In this document: one piece after another, positions 1-11,427 of the stretch
Layout of the letters: each line of letters begins with the position of its first letter
Position numbering within the stretch: position 1 is the first letter of the stretch
From: Plazaster borealis
Taxonomy: Eukaryota; Echinodermata; Asteroidea; Forcipulatida; Labidiasteridae
DNA length: 64,000 nucleotides
NCBI GenBank assembly: GCA_021014325.1
Contig: CM037476.1
Span: forward strand, 20,434,827 to 20,498,826
Direction: 5' to 3'
Translations under genes and position numbers: made by a program
The notes under the pieces: generated by a model
Told to the model about the DNA's origin: nothing
What the model saw: the letters and a program-made list of their open reading frames with translations, nothing else
Database searches by the model: none

Positions 1-33
1 ACAAAATACTTTTATTTTATTTTATCTGTACAG

Positions 34-101
34 CTGTACCGTCAGACACCAATGCCGCTATGCAGCCTTATATGATGATCCAGCCGAAACCACCACCCCA
101 G
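34..101 (+). CDS. Internal exon of unrecognised plus-strand gene (partial)
   Basis: A pyrimidine-rich tract and TGTACAG acceptor precede it, and CAG then GTGAGT follows. In the frame starting at 36 it encodes 22 residues ending MMIQPKPPPQ and leaves phase 0. Another frame is also open, so the frame is chosen because it joins the exon at 4613 without a break. The proline-rich end suggests a flexible tail. Upstream exons would be outside the window. Family unknown. Confidence 0.45.
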
Positions 102-277
102 GTGAGTTCAACAATAACAAGCCAGTGTAATGAGTCCTTAAATCTCGTCTCCGGCTGCGCATGTAGGGATGAGAAATGTCGGACTTCTATCTGAAAGCAG
201 ACTTTTTCAATCAGGCATGATATTCTTCCTACTTTAGTCCGATATTTGTTGCCCTTGGAAAAATCAGAAAATTGTGA

Positions 278-629
278 TTAAAGGGTGTTTGTAACATTGG
301 TAAGAGTAAAAATATAAACGTTCACAGATTCACACATAACTTACGTGGTATAAAGATGGTTATGATGGGAAACTCCCTTTGAAATATTTTTTGCTTTAAA
401 TGCTATAGTTTTTGAGAAATTAGTAAAAAAATTAGTTTTGATCGCATGAGTCAAAAACTCAATGTTTGAAAACAGTGAAAACACTGGTTTTTTCACACTT
501 TTTTTCTGGTGATTGCAATGACCGATTGAGCTTAAACTTTCACAGGTTTGTTGTTTCATGTATATGTTGGGATACACCAAGTGAGGATACTGGTCTTTGA
601 CATTTACCAAAAGTATAAACTCCCTTTAA
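278..629. mobile_element. TTAA MITE, family F
   Basis: Starts TTAAAGGGTGT and ends CCCTTTAA. The internal text (cacataacttac, tttcacaggtttgtt) is shared with copies at 6532, 37326 and 50290. It is non-coding; both ends carry the TTAA target. Confidence 0.75.
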
Positions 630-1396
630 ACAGCCTGAAATGTTCATTATAGCCTACACCATATGTATGTAGGTTAGCCCTTGTACTTTATAAAATATTC
701 CGACTATTTTCCAAGGGACAAATATCATGCCTGTTTCATGTCTGCCTGGTGAACAAAACAGCTGCTATTTTCGTCAGATATAAGAAAATCCTGCACTAAA
801 TCCTACTTCTCTAGTGCTGATGACATTGTTCCCAGAAGCTCATTGGAATCTATAACTCCAGGGGTTACCAAAAGGTGGACATGCCATCATTTCAACATAA
901 CCTCCTGAAACTTTCTGGCATTTCTGACATTTTTGTCAGCAATGACTCTCATCCCTAGCTTGTGCGTGACTGAAGAATGGCAATTATTTTAGGAGCATGT
1001 AGTTGTAATAGACTGGTTCCCTGTTTTTAGTTGTCAGGATAAATACAGGAACTGGTATTAGACTTCACTGGTTTCCATTGGGTGGTATATATTGGCTGTG
1101 TGCGTGCGGCACATAGCACACTTATGATCGTCTTACTATGATGTGGGCTATTAGCCGCGCGCACACGCTTCAATATGTATCAAATTTGAGACGGCTGGTG
1201 TTCGTGATAAACCATGCAACAGGGAGTCAAAGGTTACATTTAACATCCCTTGATCGTGGTACATTGTAGTTGCATGATGTTTTGAATGGCTGATATCTGG
1301 CACTATTCACAAGCCTCAAAGTGAAGTATTCAGATTTTGGGGCTAACACTTTGCTGGTATTTTTGCATTTTTCTAGCACACTTATCTTTGGAGGGT

Positions 1397-1776
1397 TTAA
1401 AGGCACTGTACACGTTTGGTAATTACTCAAAATATATATTAGCATAAAAACTGACTTGGTAACGAGCAACGGAGAGCTGTTGATAGTATAAAACACTGAG
1501 AAACGACTCCCTCTGAAATAACGTACATGTAGTTTTTGAGAAAGAGGTAATTTCTCACTAAAATAATAAAAGACTTCTTGCAAGAAGCCTTTTATTCCTA
1601 TCTGAAAGCACACCTATTTATACAACAAGGGTGTTTTTTCTTTCATCATTTTCATGCAACTTCGATGACCAATTGAGCCCAAATTTTCACAGGCTTGTTA
1701 TTTTATGCATATGTTGGGACACACCAAGTGAGAACACTGGTCTTTGACAATTACCAAACGTGTTCAGTGCCTTTAA
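1397..1776. mobile_element. TTAA MITE, family A
   Basis: Starts TTAAAGGCACTGTACACGTT and ends CGTGTTCAGTGCCTTTAA, with a central palindrome CTTCTTGCAAGAAG. About 380 bp, near-complete reference copy for the window. Confidence 0.85.
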
Positions 1777-2221
1777 GAATTCAGAAGTGTGGTGAACAAA
1801 TGTAAGAGTAAGAAGTAAGAGTTGGAGTCTTTGCATGGTGTTGAAAGTGAGAAAGAAACTTGTTTACATGAGAAAGCGTGGAGGGAGTGTTTTTACATGG
1901 GACATACTGATATACTGATATTTGATTTTTCCAACTCCAAAATACACTGACACTGTTTCCAAAATTAGCTCACATTTGAGTTTTGATTTGTGTTTGCTCC
2001 AACCAAAAAGAGTTCCAAAAGAAATGCCAGAACTTAAAAGCAAGGTGAGATTGAGTTGTATATATTTGTAAATGTCAAAATCATAACCGGTGAACTAGAA
2101 TAGATGTCAGTGGTAAATGGTGTATTAATATTTCTCATTAATGTCTTCATTTTCGGTCTTTCACTGTTTACCAATAATAGGCCAGGAATTGTGTGTACAA
2201 ATACAGTCATAGGCCATACTC

Positions 2222-2546
2222 TAACAATAGAATACTAATCACAGACATTTATACAGCGCCGATACCCGCCAATTTTGATGTTCATGGTGCATGAATAATA
2301 TCACCCCTGGTCACTGGGTCCATTTATTTCCTTCCGAGCGTGATCCTTGAAAAACCATCTCAGCTGCCTGGGGAGTAGACAGACTTTGATGCCAAATATG
2401 TAGCGCACCAAGCTAAATCAATCACTGCCCTCACAGGTACCCATTTACCCCTGGGTGAAGGGAAGCAATTATAGTTAAGCGTCTTGCTCAAGGACACAAG
2501 TGTCATGACCAGGACTCAAACCCACACCCTGGTAGCTTAGCCACTA
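2222..2546 (-). mobile_element. tRNA-derived SINE (minus orientation)
   Basis: The complement reads a tRNA-like head with a B-box-like region, then the body (tgtccttgagcaagac, taaatgggtacctg, agctgagatgg) and a tail near a tataaatg... motif. Homologous to the copy at 46708. The head is cut by a MITE starting at 2547. Confidence 0.75.
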
Positions 2547-2746
2547 GGGTCCAGTTTCATAGAGCTGCTTAGGCACAACAAATAACTAAGCACCACTAAC
2601 TTAATGCTTACCAGAATAAGGTTACCAGCCAAAAAACCATTCCACATGAAACTTCAATGTGACTGGCATCCTGCTCATTTTTGCTTTAGCAGAAAATTAT
2701 TAAGCAATATTTGCTGCACTGCTTAAGCAGCTCTATGAAATTGGGA
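2547..2746. mobile_element. MITE, family E (GGGCCCAATTTCATAGAGC ends)
   Basis: Inverted ends ggtccagtttcatagagctg and cagctctatgaaattggg. About 200 bp, non-coding. The family recurs at 3507, 3626, 6853, 7222, 21190, 44229 and 47579. Confidence 0.75.
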
Positions 2747-2948
2747 AACCAGAACTTGAGTCTGGTGCACGAGACTTCTCGGCCAAGACATGCTGTCTTG
2801 AAACACTAAATGATGGTGTATTATTGGGCAGTGGTTAAAGACTGAATTGATAATATTTTTGTAAGAAAACCTTCTCCATATCAGTGTGTAACTTGTTTAT
2901 AGTTCAGAGTGACTGTTCAAACTCACATGTTTTTTTATTGTCATAGAA

Positions 2949-3193
2949 TCAAGTGAGGTTTGCGTAGACACCATGTACAAACTCTCTTTATGCGTTGTGG
3001 TGTTTCTGAGACGAACCGTTGGTTTGACAACTCGATGTTTCGATCAGTATGCTCTGATCATCTTCAAGAGAATGGAGATGATAAGAGCTTGCTGATTGAA
3101 ATATCGAGTTGTTAAACCACCGGTTCTTCTCGGAACCACCACAACTCATAAAGAGAGACTATGTACAAGGTGTCTCCGCAAACCTCGCTGTGA
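2949..3193. mobile_element. MITE with ~60-bp terminal inverted repeats (family I)
   Basis: The left end caagtgaggtttgcg..gacacc is complementary to the right end ggtgtctccgcaaacctcgct, and the stem continues inward through the CTCTTTATG box. A partial copy lies at 42074-42175. A short open frame inside it is a by-product. Confidence 0.7.
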
Positions 3194-3506
3194 TTGTGTT
3201 CCCGTCATGCAAAGTTTCAAATCCTACTTATTGTCCTTGTGAGCTAGTACAGACCATGTGCCCTTTGTTTACAACTAAACTGTCGGTTGAAATTTGCCAT
3301 GTATACAAGTAGACCCCTCGCATTGACGTCCCATGCGGGTTCTGTCTAACCATGGTTTGCCATCTTTTAAGTCAAACTGCATGTAAAGATTGTGGTGCAG
3401 GTCTAACTGTGCGGATGCTTCGCCTAAAACACACCCTGCGCAGTAACACACAGGATTTCTGTCTCCCTAAATCCGCAACCAAGATTTATCATGGGTAATG
3501 ACATTA

Positions 3507-3781
3507 GGGCCCAATTTCATGGTTCTGCTTAGCGCGGAATTCTACGCTTATGGCACCCTTACATATTTTACAGGGCACTGTTTAGCGACTAATTCCACGG
3601 TAAGCAGAGCCATGAAATTGGACCCAGGGCCCAATTTCATAGAGCTGTTTAAGCAGATAATGTTGCTTAACAATTTTGTGCTTAGCAGAAATGACCAGGG
3701 TACCAGTCACAAATGGTACATGTGAAATGGTATTTTGCCTGGTAACCTTACTCTGGTAAGCATAAGTTTGTTGTGCTAATA
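3507..3781. mobile_element. Two tandem family E MITEs
   Basis: The first (3507-3625) has complete inverted ends around a central segment. The second starts at 3626 and lacks its right end near 3781. The two abut head to tail. Confidence 0.65.
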
Positions 3782-4206
3782 GATGGCATCACTATTTTAC
3801 TGCTTGCCATGCTGGAGCACGTCAGGCACACCTCTGGTATCTGCATGAACATGTGCATGAACATGTTACAGTGACTCATGTCAAGCCAGGTTCATACATG
3901 TACTTCACATGAGAATTACGAAAGCTAAGCGAATTTCGCCTTGGGTGCCATTTGCCCCTTAGGGTGCCATTTTCCCCCCTCAGGTTTTCAAAACACCATG
4001 GACCACATCGCAGTGTGCAACAATTCTAAAATGCACACATTTTGAATCGGTGTTTGTTGCATAAAAGTCGAGTCTTAAAATTCCAACCAAACTGTTTCTT
4101 GTCATGGTCTAATGTTCAACCTTTACTAGCGAAGTCCTGTGTTTTGGCAACATATACATTTGTTGTGCATTTTTTTTCTGTTCATTAACTTTGGAAGTGT
4201 GATTAG

Positions 4207-4585
4207 AGGGAGGGTGTACCTCTGGTAATTACTCCAAAAGTTAATGACCATAAAACCTTACTTTGTGAGAAGCACTGCAGCTGTTGAACATTTTGAGAAA
4301 CAATTCCCTTCAAAGGAATGTGGTTTTTAGAGAGAGGGCATACAAAAACCATTTCAATCGGAGAAACGTTTCTGCACATAATGTATGTTTCTCAGATTGT
4401 GTATTCCAATTACGGATTATTCTTCCCGCGTGGACATAACTGCTCCAGATTTTCGGCAATATCTCAAAAACACTACCACCTTTTGAAATGAAATTTTCAC
4501 TGGTTAGTTTTATTGTTTATATCTACATTTGTAGGATTAAAATAATCAAACGGTTCCAAAAACCAAAGGTATTCTTTGCCTTTAA
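4207..4585. mobile_element. TTAA MITE, family G
   Basis: Starts gggagggtgtacctctggta and ends ctttgcctttaa. The right half shares the block cagattattcttcctgcgtg-like with family D. Other copies are at 33735 and 62195. Confidence 0.7.
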
Positions 4586-4612
4586 ATGTCTTCTTTTTTT
4601 GTTGAATTACAG

Positions 4613-4741
4613 GGTTCAGGTTTTCGGAGTCATCGTCCGCTCAGTTGTCGCCAGAGGGCAGTCTCTGACGGAAACGTTTCCCTTCGAACGAGAACACTTT
4701 CGGCGGATCGGAGTAATGCACGGATAAACTATCGCCACTGA
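4613..4741 (+). CDS. Putative terminal exon of the same plus-strand gene
   Basis: A strong acceptor (TCTTCTTTTTTTGTTGAATTACAG) precedes it. In phase 0 it encodes 42 residues from GSGFRSHRPLSCRQ to NARINYRH and then TGA. The sequence is Arg- and Ser-rich with no recognisable domain, like a cytoplasmic or disordered C-terminus. A TTAA-type MITE ends 27 bases before the acceptor. Alternative: a non-coding 3' exon, or no exon at all. There is no homology evidence. Confidence 0.4.
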   Translation, partial: GSGFRSHRPLSCRQRAVSDGNVSLRTRTLSADRSNARINYRH

Positions 4742-5345
4742 GCAGAAGAGGACATCAACCGAAAAGTTTCTTGTGGGATGGTAGAGTCGAGAAACGTTAT
4801 GTTGGAATGGGGATAGTGTTTCTGCCTTATATTTGAAAAGGAACAAGGTTCGGTTGTGTTGGTTGTAGGAAAAACGTTTTTGCTTGATGTTGCAGGCCTG
4901 GAATTACACGGAGGCCATAGAGGTCATGACCTTTGTTGCCCCATGCCTTGGCCTTGGTGCCCCTTCAAAAGTAGACTCTAACATTTTGCAGTGGAAGTGC
5001 CCTTTTGCAAAATGAAAATTGCCTTGCTCTCTCAAAGATGAAATTACAGGCCTAATGTTGGAATAGGGACAGTCTTCTGCATGACGTTCGAAGAGGCCAT
5101 GGGAGAAAGGTTTCTGTGCTCTGTTGGATTCGAGAATAGAAGCTGCGTGGTTGGAATGAAATTGTAATGAATTCGTTTACTATTTTGTTTGAAGTATTTT
5201 AATTTATTTTGTAGCATGCTTGTTAACTGTAACCGTTTCATCATCCAGAATCTCACCAGTCTGTAAAAAAGTAAAATCTGTCCCAAGCCAATATGGCTCA
5301 TCAGGCCGGTGTTTATATCCGGCTTCATTGGCATTAAACAACTGA

Positions 5346-5571
5346 GAGTATTTTTATTCCCCCTGGACAGGATGCCAGTCCATCGCAGGTTACTCCCCAG
5401 CTCTCACCGGTACCCCTTTGTACTCCTGGTTGGAGAGAAGCAATCATGATTAAAGTGCCTTGCCCAAGGACACAAATGTCCCGACTGACCAGGGCAGGAT
5501 TCGAACCCACATTCTGTAAACTACAGAACTTCAGTCAACTGCCCTAGACCACTCGGCCATGACACTCCGTA
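5346..5571 (-). mobile_element. tRNA-derived SINE (minus orientation)
   Basis: The complement starts with a tRNA-like head (ccgagtggtctagggca) with B-box gggttcgaatcc, then a body resembling the 46708 SINE. It is directly followed by a 22-bp tandem array. Confidence 0.7.
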
Positions 5572-5648
5572 ATCTCACCCCCTACACTCCGTAATCTCAC
5601 CCCCGACACTCCGTAATCTCACCCCCGACACTCCGTAATCTCACCCCC
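5561..5648. repeat. 22-bp tandem repeat, four copies
   Basis: Unit gacactccgtaatctcaccc plus two C. It appears to have grown from the outer edge of the adjoining SINE head. Confidence 0.9.
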
Positions 5649-5910
5649 AAATCTTACCATTCAATATTTATTGTGCGTAGTTCATCACTTATCACACCCT
5701 TTAACAGTGTGGACAAATATGCAGACTTGCGTTTGAGTTCATACCTCTTTTATGTTGCCTTTTTTTCTTCTTCACGTATAACAGGGCTTGAAATTAACAC
5801 TAGACCACCGCCCCGAGGCCAGTGATTTCAGTGTCGGGCCAGTAAACTCATGACAATACAAGTCTGGCAGTCTTGTGTTTTTCATTTGAACAATAGAGCC
5901 TTACTTTGTC

Positions 5911-6034
5911 AATAAGAGAAAGATTCTCCAATATAAATTGTTAGTCTAATAACTTTCAATTCTGTATAGAAATAAGAGAAAGATTCTCCAATATAAATTG
6001 TTAGTCTAATAACTTTCAATTCTGTATAGAAATA
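5911..6034. repeat. Perfect 60-bp tandem duplication
   Basis: The 60 bases at 5911-5970 repeat without a mismatch at 5971-6030, followed by four bases of a third unit. Very recent or an assembly artefact. Confidence 0.95.
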
Positions 6035-6240
6035 TACTTACCAATATGGCCATAGAACAAATGACATAAATGTTCTCTTTATCACAAGTGCTTTTTCAAA
6101 TAAAAGCAGTTTACACACGTACATTCCAAATACGTCTAGAATTCTGTTACTGCTGGGGTTACCCGGAAGTTGGAAATGCCAAAATGTCAGCATGCCTCTT
6201 CAAATAATAGATTTTAGTTTGAGATCTTTGTATCAACGAG

Positions 6241-6377
6241 TAGACCCCTTGCATGTGACGTAACAAGCCCAAACAGCGCCCTATCATCAGAAGAACTATC
6301 ATTGGCTGGGAGTTGTGCACGTGCACGTTTCCATTGTTTGGCCTCGGCGATTGCGGCCAATGCAAGGGGAGTCTATG
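6241..6377. mobile_element. MITE of the GACGTCA/GCATAAGG group (family H)
   Basis: Inverted ends agaccccttgcatgtgacg and gccaatgcaaggggagtct, internal attggctgggagttgtgc and tttccattgtttg. Related copies are at 7036, 15165, 48630 and 61488. Confidence 0.55.
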
Positions 6378-6531
6378 ACTCACACCCCTGCATTATTTTA
6401 ATTTCCTTCTGGTGCACAAGACAAAAAAACACGTCCCTGAACTGTCAATAGTGTTTGTCTTTGGCTTACTTAGCCTTTTAATCTCAGCTTGTCAAGAGTC
6501 CTCCAAAATCCATCCCTTGGTTTGCCGAAGT

Positions 6532-6851
6532 TTAAAGGTGTGCACAACATTGGTAAGATTGAAAATAAACATATTTACAGATTTGCTACACTTTACTTAT
6601 TTGGTGTAAAGATGGTCATGGGGGAAAACTTCCCTTGAAATATTTTTGTCTGAAATGCTTTAGTTTTATTGTTGAGAAATGGGTGAAACAAATTGTTCAG
6701 ATCTCCGTGTGCCGAATCCAATGTTTGAAAAACGGTGAAACAGTGACGGGGGTTTTCACTATTTTCTATGTCTCTATGACCGATTAAACTTAAAATTTCA
6801 CAGGTTTGTTATTTCATGTACTTGTTGGGCCACACAAAGTTTGAATACTGC
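6532..6851. mobile_element. TTAA MITE, family F, right end lost
   Basis: Starts TTAAAGGTGTGCACAACATT. The body matches 278-629. It is cut off where a family E element begins at 6853. Confidence 0.65.
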
Positions 6852-6852
6852 T

Positions 6853-7228
6853 GGGCCCAATTTCATAGAGCTGTCTAAGCAGAAAATATTGCTAAACAGA
6901 TATCTGCTCAGCAAAAAATAAGCATGATACCAGTCACAGAGGGTGAATATAAGATTGTATTTGGACTGGTTACCTTATTCTGGTAAGCAGAAATGTTTTG
7001 TGCTTAGCTACTTATTGTGCTTAAGCAGCTGAATGCAATAGACCTTATGCACGTGATGTCATTTCAGTAGGGCGCCCTCAGCTAGAGGTCAAAAGGAGGT
7101 TGTTAATTGGCCAATCCTGTGCGTCGCGCGTACAAATAATGTGCGTTTCAATTGTTTCGTCATCGTTTTACCTCTAAGATGGCGGCTGGATGACGTCAAT
7201 GCATAAGGTCTATTGGGAACAGGGCTAA
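6853..7228. mobile_element. Family E MITE with a family H MITE nested in its right end
   Basis: The E left end gggcccaatttcatagagct is at 6853. Its right end is split at gctgaatgcaa/ttggg. The insert at 7036-7213 has inverted ends tagaccttatgca and tgcataaggtcta. Confidence 0.7.
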
Positions 7229-7751
7229 ATTTCATAGAGCTGCTTAAACAGCAACTATTGCTTAACAGTTTTCTGCTAAGCTCAAATAAGCAAGATACCA
7301 GTCACAGATGGTACATGTGGAATGGTATTTGGACTGGTTACCTTATTCTGGTGAGCATACTTTTGTTGTGCTAAGTGCCTTTTTGTGCCTAAAGGCCCTG
7401 TACACTATTGGTAAGATCGAAAAACACAAATGTTCACAGATTCACACATAACTTACATGATTTAAAGTAAGTAATGATAGAAAGGGTTCCTTAAAATATT
7501 TCTGCCTTAAATGCTATCGTTTCTGAGAAATGAGTAAAACAATAGTTTTTATCACGCGTGATAAAAACTCGATATTTGAAAAAACAGAAAACACATGTAG
7601 GTCTCTTTTCACTATTTTCTCGTGACCTCGATGACCAATTGAGCTCAAACTTTCACAGGTTTGTTTGTTCATGCATATGTTGAATCACACAAAATGTGGA
7701 CACTGATTTTGAGTGTACAATACCTTTAAGCAGCTCTATGAAATTGGGCCC
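7222..7751. mobile_element. Family E MITE split by a TTAA family B MITE
   Basis: E left end at 7222, E right end (aagcagctctatgaaattgg) at 7728-7751. Between them (7389-7729) sits a family B element, taaaggccctgtacac to gtacaatacctttaa, with central palindrome atcacgcgtgat. Removing it restores a gcTTAAgcag site. Confidence 0.8.
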
Positions 7752-8389
7752 AGGTCTGTGACAATCACCATTGCTGCCTGCATGCTTAAAGTGAGAGCAA
7801 TAGTTTGTTGTCTCAATTAATAATTTTCATTTATCATCCATCCTTTACTATTTTTTTAAATCTTAATTTTGATGGTGGCAAATCCAATCTCGGGAGGTTT
7901 ACCGTGCTGCAGTAAACCTACCTAGATTACTGTTTAGTCCTTTATTATCCATCCTCTTTGAGTAGCCGTCCGCTATAAACCATCCACTTAAGGTATTTAA
8001 TTTGAATTACGTATTTATAAAGGGCTGAGAGTTTTACCCAGAATGTAAAATCAAACGTGTTGGGATTTAATTTGGGATTTGATTTGAATTACATATTTAT
8101 AAATGGCTGAGAGTTTTACCCAGAATATATAAATAAAATGTGTTGTGCTGCTTTAACAAATTATTCAAATATAAAATGTCAAATCTAACTTGTGTTAGAT
8201 GTTAATGAAAACGGTGTACAGTTTCTGTACATGTATTTGTACATAATATAATGTATATATTTCACTGGCATTCAAGTGCTAATAAATTATGTGTTAAATT
8301 AATCAAAGACTTTGCCAAACTTCTCTGTTCTTCCTCATTTGGTGATTTTTCATAATGAAATTTTATCTTCAGAGACATTGATGCAACAA

Positions 8390-8973
8390 GGGTCTGTAAA
8401 CGTTTGGTAATGACTCTGCAAATTAATGGCAATTCAAACTTACTTGGTAAAGAATTACATTAGCTTTCGAAAAAAGAATGCATTTTGAGAAACTGTTCAC
8501 TTCGAAGTACTGCGATTATGGAAAAAGATATCAATTTTTATCCCCCAAATTGTGAATCTGAGAATCGTTACTGACAGTAACGTTTCTCAGATTGTGTATT
8601 CCAATTGCAGATTATTCTTCCTGCGTGGACATAACTGCTCCAGATTTTCGGCAATATCTCAAAAACGCTACCATGAAATTTTCACAGGTTACGCGACGGA
8701 GAGCTGTTGATAGTATAAAACATTGTGAGAAACAACTCCCTCTGAAGTAACGTAGTTTTTGAGAAAGAGGTAATTTCTCACTAAACTAATAAAAGACTTC
8801 TTGCAAGAAGTTTTTATTCCTATCTGAAAGCACACAAATTTGTACAACAAGGGTGTTTTTTCTTTCATCATTTTCTTGCAACTTCAATGACCAATTGAGC
8901 CCAAATTTTCACACAGGCTTGTTATTTTCTGCATATGTTGGGATACACCAAGTGAGAACACTGATACCTTTAA
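8390..8973. mobile_element. Chimeric TTAA MITE (family D left, family A right)
   Basis: 8390-8688 follows family D (agggtctgtaaacgtttggt, cagattattcttcctgcgtg). From about 8688 it changes abruptly to family A (cgacggagagctgttgatag onward). The junction falls at cacaggtt/acg. Confidence 0.7.
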
Positions 8974-9171
8974 AACTACGATACGTTTGGTTATTGGTAC
9001 GATACCTTTAAAGCTACGATGCAATATTTGCAGAGACTCTTGTACTAAATTTAGTGAAAACCCAACCTAAGAAGCTGTTTTCTATTTGTAAAAAAAGAAA
9101 GATGTTCTGCATTAGACCATGAACCACAGTGTTTGCTTAATCTTCAGTGAAGAGAAAATACTTTGTTTTTC

Positions 9172-9536
9172 TTAAAGGAACATTACAGAATTGGTTTTTG
9201 CTAACAAAACAGTTGCTGGCAGTGCAAGCAATTTATATAATCCACCATATACATAAACTGACAAGTTTGAGATCGATCGGCCATCTGGGTCACGAGAAAA
9301 TAGTGAAAAACCGATTACACATTTGCATGTGTTATACAATGCATGAATAAAACGCTCATGAGCGATAAACTCCAATCGGAAATTAGTTTTATTTATTTCT
9401 CATCAAATATGGCATTTCAGACAGAAATATTTCTAGGGATGTTTTCTACTATCATCATCATTAGACCGTGTAAGTTTTATGTAAATCTGTGATCTTAAAG
9501 AAAATTTTAATTACCAGTTCTGTAACGTTCCTTTAA
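9172..9536. mobile_element. TTAA MITE, family C
   Basis: Starts TTAAAGGAACATTACAGAAT and ends TTCTGTAACGTTCCTTTAA, so ends are inverted repeats with TTAA targets. Only copy seen in the window. Confidence 0.8.
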
Positions 9537-9869
9537 CTTATGAAATCTGTATTCAATTGGTCGGCTGTAGTGCAGGGAACATGACACACAAAAGTCTAAT
9601 GCAATCAAATCTTCACATGCTGGTTTTTTTTAAACAAGTGTTCCCCCTATTTTATGTTTTCTTTTCTTAAAGATTTAAATGAAATATATTCCCGTACAAA
9701 CTTTGTTATATCATCTCTTTGATTAAGTTTTAGGATTTTCCCATGACTGTGGTGGCTCATAAAAATGAGTCATCAAAAAACCCAAAAAAAAACCCACATT
9801 CTTTTCAAAAACCATGCCACTCACAATAACGACATTTTTGCGTGGGAATAAAGATTATTTCTGTCGAAT

Positions 9870-9957
9870 AACAGATAACCTAAATTCTCTCGAACAGACG
9901 ATAAATTTAGGTACCACCTGTTCAAAGTGAAATCAACCAATCAGCTAGCTGCTTCAT
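9870..9957. repeat. Dispersed repeat also at 16015 and 16128
   Basis: Shares gataaccyaaattct and gtgaaatcaaccaatcagc with 16015-16085 and 16128-16205. Function unknown. Confidence 0.6.
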
Positions 9958-10299
9958 TTAAAGGTACTGTACACTTTTGGTAACAGCTCAAAATCAGTAT
10001 CCACATTTTGTGTGATTCAACATTTGCATGAACAAACAAACCTGTGAAAGTTTGAACTCAATCGGTCATCGAGATCACGAGAAAATAGTGAAAAGAGACC
10101 TTATGTGTTTTCTGTTTTTTCAAAATATCGCGCGTGATAAAAACTATTGTTTTACTCATTTCTCAGAAACGATAGCATTTAAGGCAAAAATATTTTAAGG
10201 AACCCTTTCTACCATTACTTACTTTAATCATGTAAGTTATGTGTGAATCTGTGAACATTTGTGTTTTTCGATCTTACCAATAGTGTACAGGGCCTTTAA
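9957..10299. mobile_element. TTAA MITE, family B
   Basis: Starts TTTAAAGGTACTGTACAC and ends GTGTACAGGGCCTTTAA. Inverted orientation relative to 7389, with the same central atcgcgcgtgat. Confidence 0.8.
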
Positions 10300-10407
10300 A
10301 GAGCTGATCTCGTCCGTGATATACACAACTTGATTAAATTCCATGTCACAATTTATCGCATATCCTCCAGCAAGGGTTGTCGGGACATGCTTCCAAGATT
10401 TTCCCAT
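10300..10407 (-). pseudogene. Possible captured coding fragment between two MITEs
   Basis: About 108 bases wedged between family B and family D elements match neither. On the minus strand they encode a smooth peptide of about 36 residues starting MGKSWKHVPTTLAGGYAINC and ending YITDEISS. The W..VP..L...Y.IN.D..... pattern recalls tectonin-type propeller repeats, but this is a weak impression. No acceptor or donor flanks it, so a gene remnant is more likely than an exon. Confidence 0.25.
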
Positions 10408-10814
10408 AGGGATTGTATATTTTTTATACGTTTGTAATTTGAACCCACTGTTTGTTTCAATCCTATAGTAATTGTAGATATATACCATAGAACTAACCTG
10501 TGAAAATTTCATTTCAAAAGGTGGTAGCGTTTTTGATATTATTGCCGAAAATCTGGAGCAGTTATGTCCACGCAGGAAGAATAATCTGCAATTAGAATAC
10601 ACAATCTGAGAAACGTTACTCTCAGTATTAACGCTTCTCAGATTCAAATTTTGTGGGATAAAAAGTTATATCTTTTTCCATAACCGCAGTACTTCTAAGT
10701 GAAAAAAATTCTCAAAATGCATTATACTATCCAAAGCTGCTGTATTTCTTACCAAGTAAGTTTGTATTGCCATTGATGTTCAGAGTCCCTGCCAAACGTA
10801 TACAGACCCTTTAA
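10408..10814. mobile_element. TTAA MITE, family D (inverted copy)
   Basis: Starts gggattgtatattttttata and ends gtatacagaccctttaa. Contains ggtggtagcgtttttgatat and the cgcaggaagaataatctgca block. Confidence 0.8.
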
Positions 10815-10875
10815 GAGGAATTTGTTTGGCACTTTTTCATTTTTTTTTTTTTAAATCTAAGTGTGTTGTTTACAT

Positions 10876-11423
10876 GTTCAGATATTGCCTGGGTTAATTT
10901 AAGCCTATTTGTTTGCTTCATTAATTACGTTTTAATTTGGTTTCATCAGGCAATGACATATGACATACCGATTTTTTACACAAAGGAGGCTGGCAGAGTT
11001 TTGTCCTGCCTACTTCTATAACCAAATCACTGACTTCTGCTGATTGACATCCCCAACACTGCACAAACTGGGGGTGTTGAAATGTACACCATTGGTGTTG
11101 TCACATATAGATACTAAGAAAATAATCAAATTTTACACCATAGGGTGTTAAAATAACACAACTTTCTGCAAAATCAATTACACTGGTGTTATTTTAACAC
11201 CCTATGATGTAAATTTTGATTCTCTCTTCGGTTTCTATATGTAACAACACCCATGGTGTCAGTTTAACACACCAGTTGTTTGCAGTGTAGGACATGTGGC
11301 ATGGTCCAGCTTAGGATATCGTGGCATATGAGCTAACCAGTGTATCTAATTTGGTTAAGACAATGCACATATTAAAATATGTCAGCATGTGATGACAGCG
11401 GCCCTCACTGCAGGTTCTCTACA
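10876..11423. repeat. Conserved dispersed block P, copy 1 (split by a MITE)
   Basis: Shares ggctggcagagttttgtcct, atggtccagcttaggatatc and gatgacagcggccctca with 22560-22884, and the first two with 48235-48385. The copy is interrupted at 11057-11288 by a palindromic MITE. Identity unknown. Confidence 0.65.
11057..11288. mobile_element. Palindromic MITE, family J
   Basis: Inverted ends cactgcacaaactgggg and cagttgtttgcagtg. Internal gtgttaaaataacac boxes on both arms. Copies at 18206 and 50838. Confidence 0.8.
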
Positions 11424-11427
11424 ATAA

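Larger units (their letters stand above)
102..4612 (+). other. Intron between the two left-edge exons
   Basis: If the two plus-strand exons belong together this is a 4.5-kb intron. It is filled with repeats listed separately: MITEs at 278-629, 1397-1776, 2547-2746, 2949-3193, 3507-3781 and 4207-4585, and a SINE at 2222-2546. I see no further exon in it. Confidence 0.4.

Noticed and set aside
1227..1613. 128-codon open frame on the minus strand
   Set aside because: Lies within a family A MITE; the same peptide text recurs in other copies with stops and shifts.
10408..10647. C-terminal part of a 136-codon minus-strand frame
   Set aside because: This part is family D MITE sequence; only the 108-base insert next to it is unusual.
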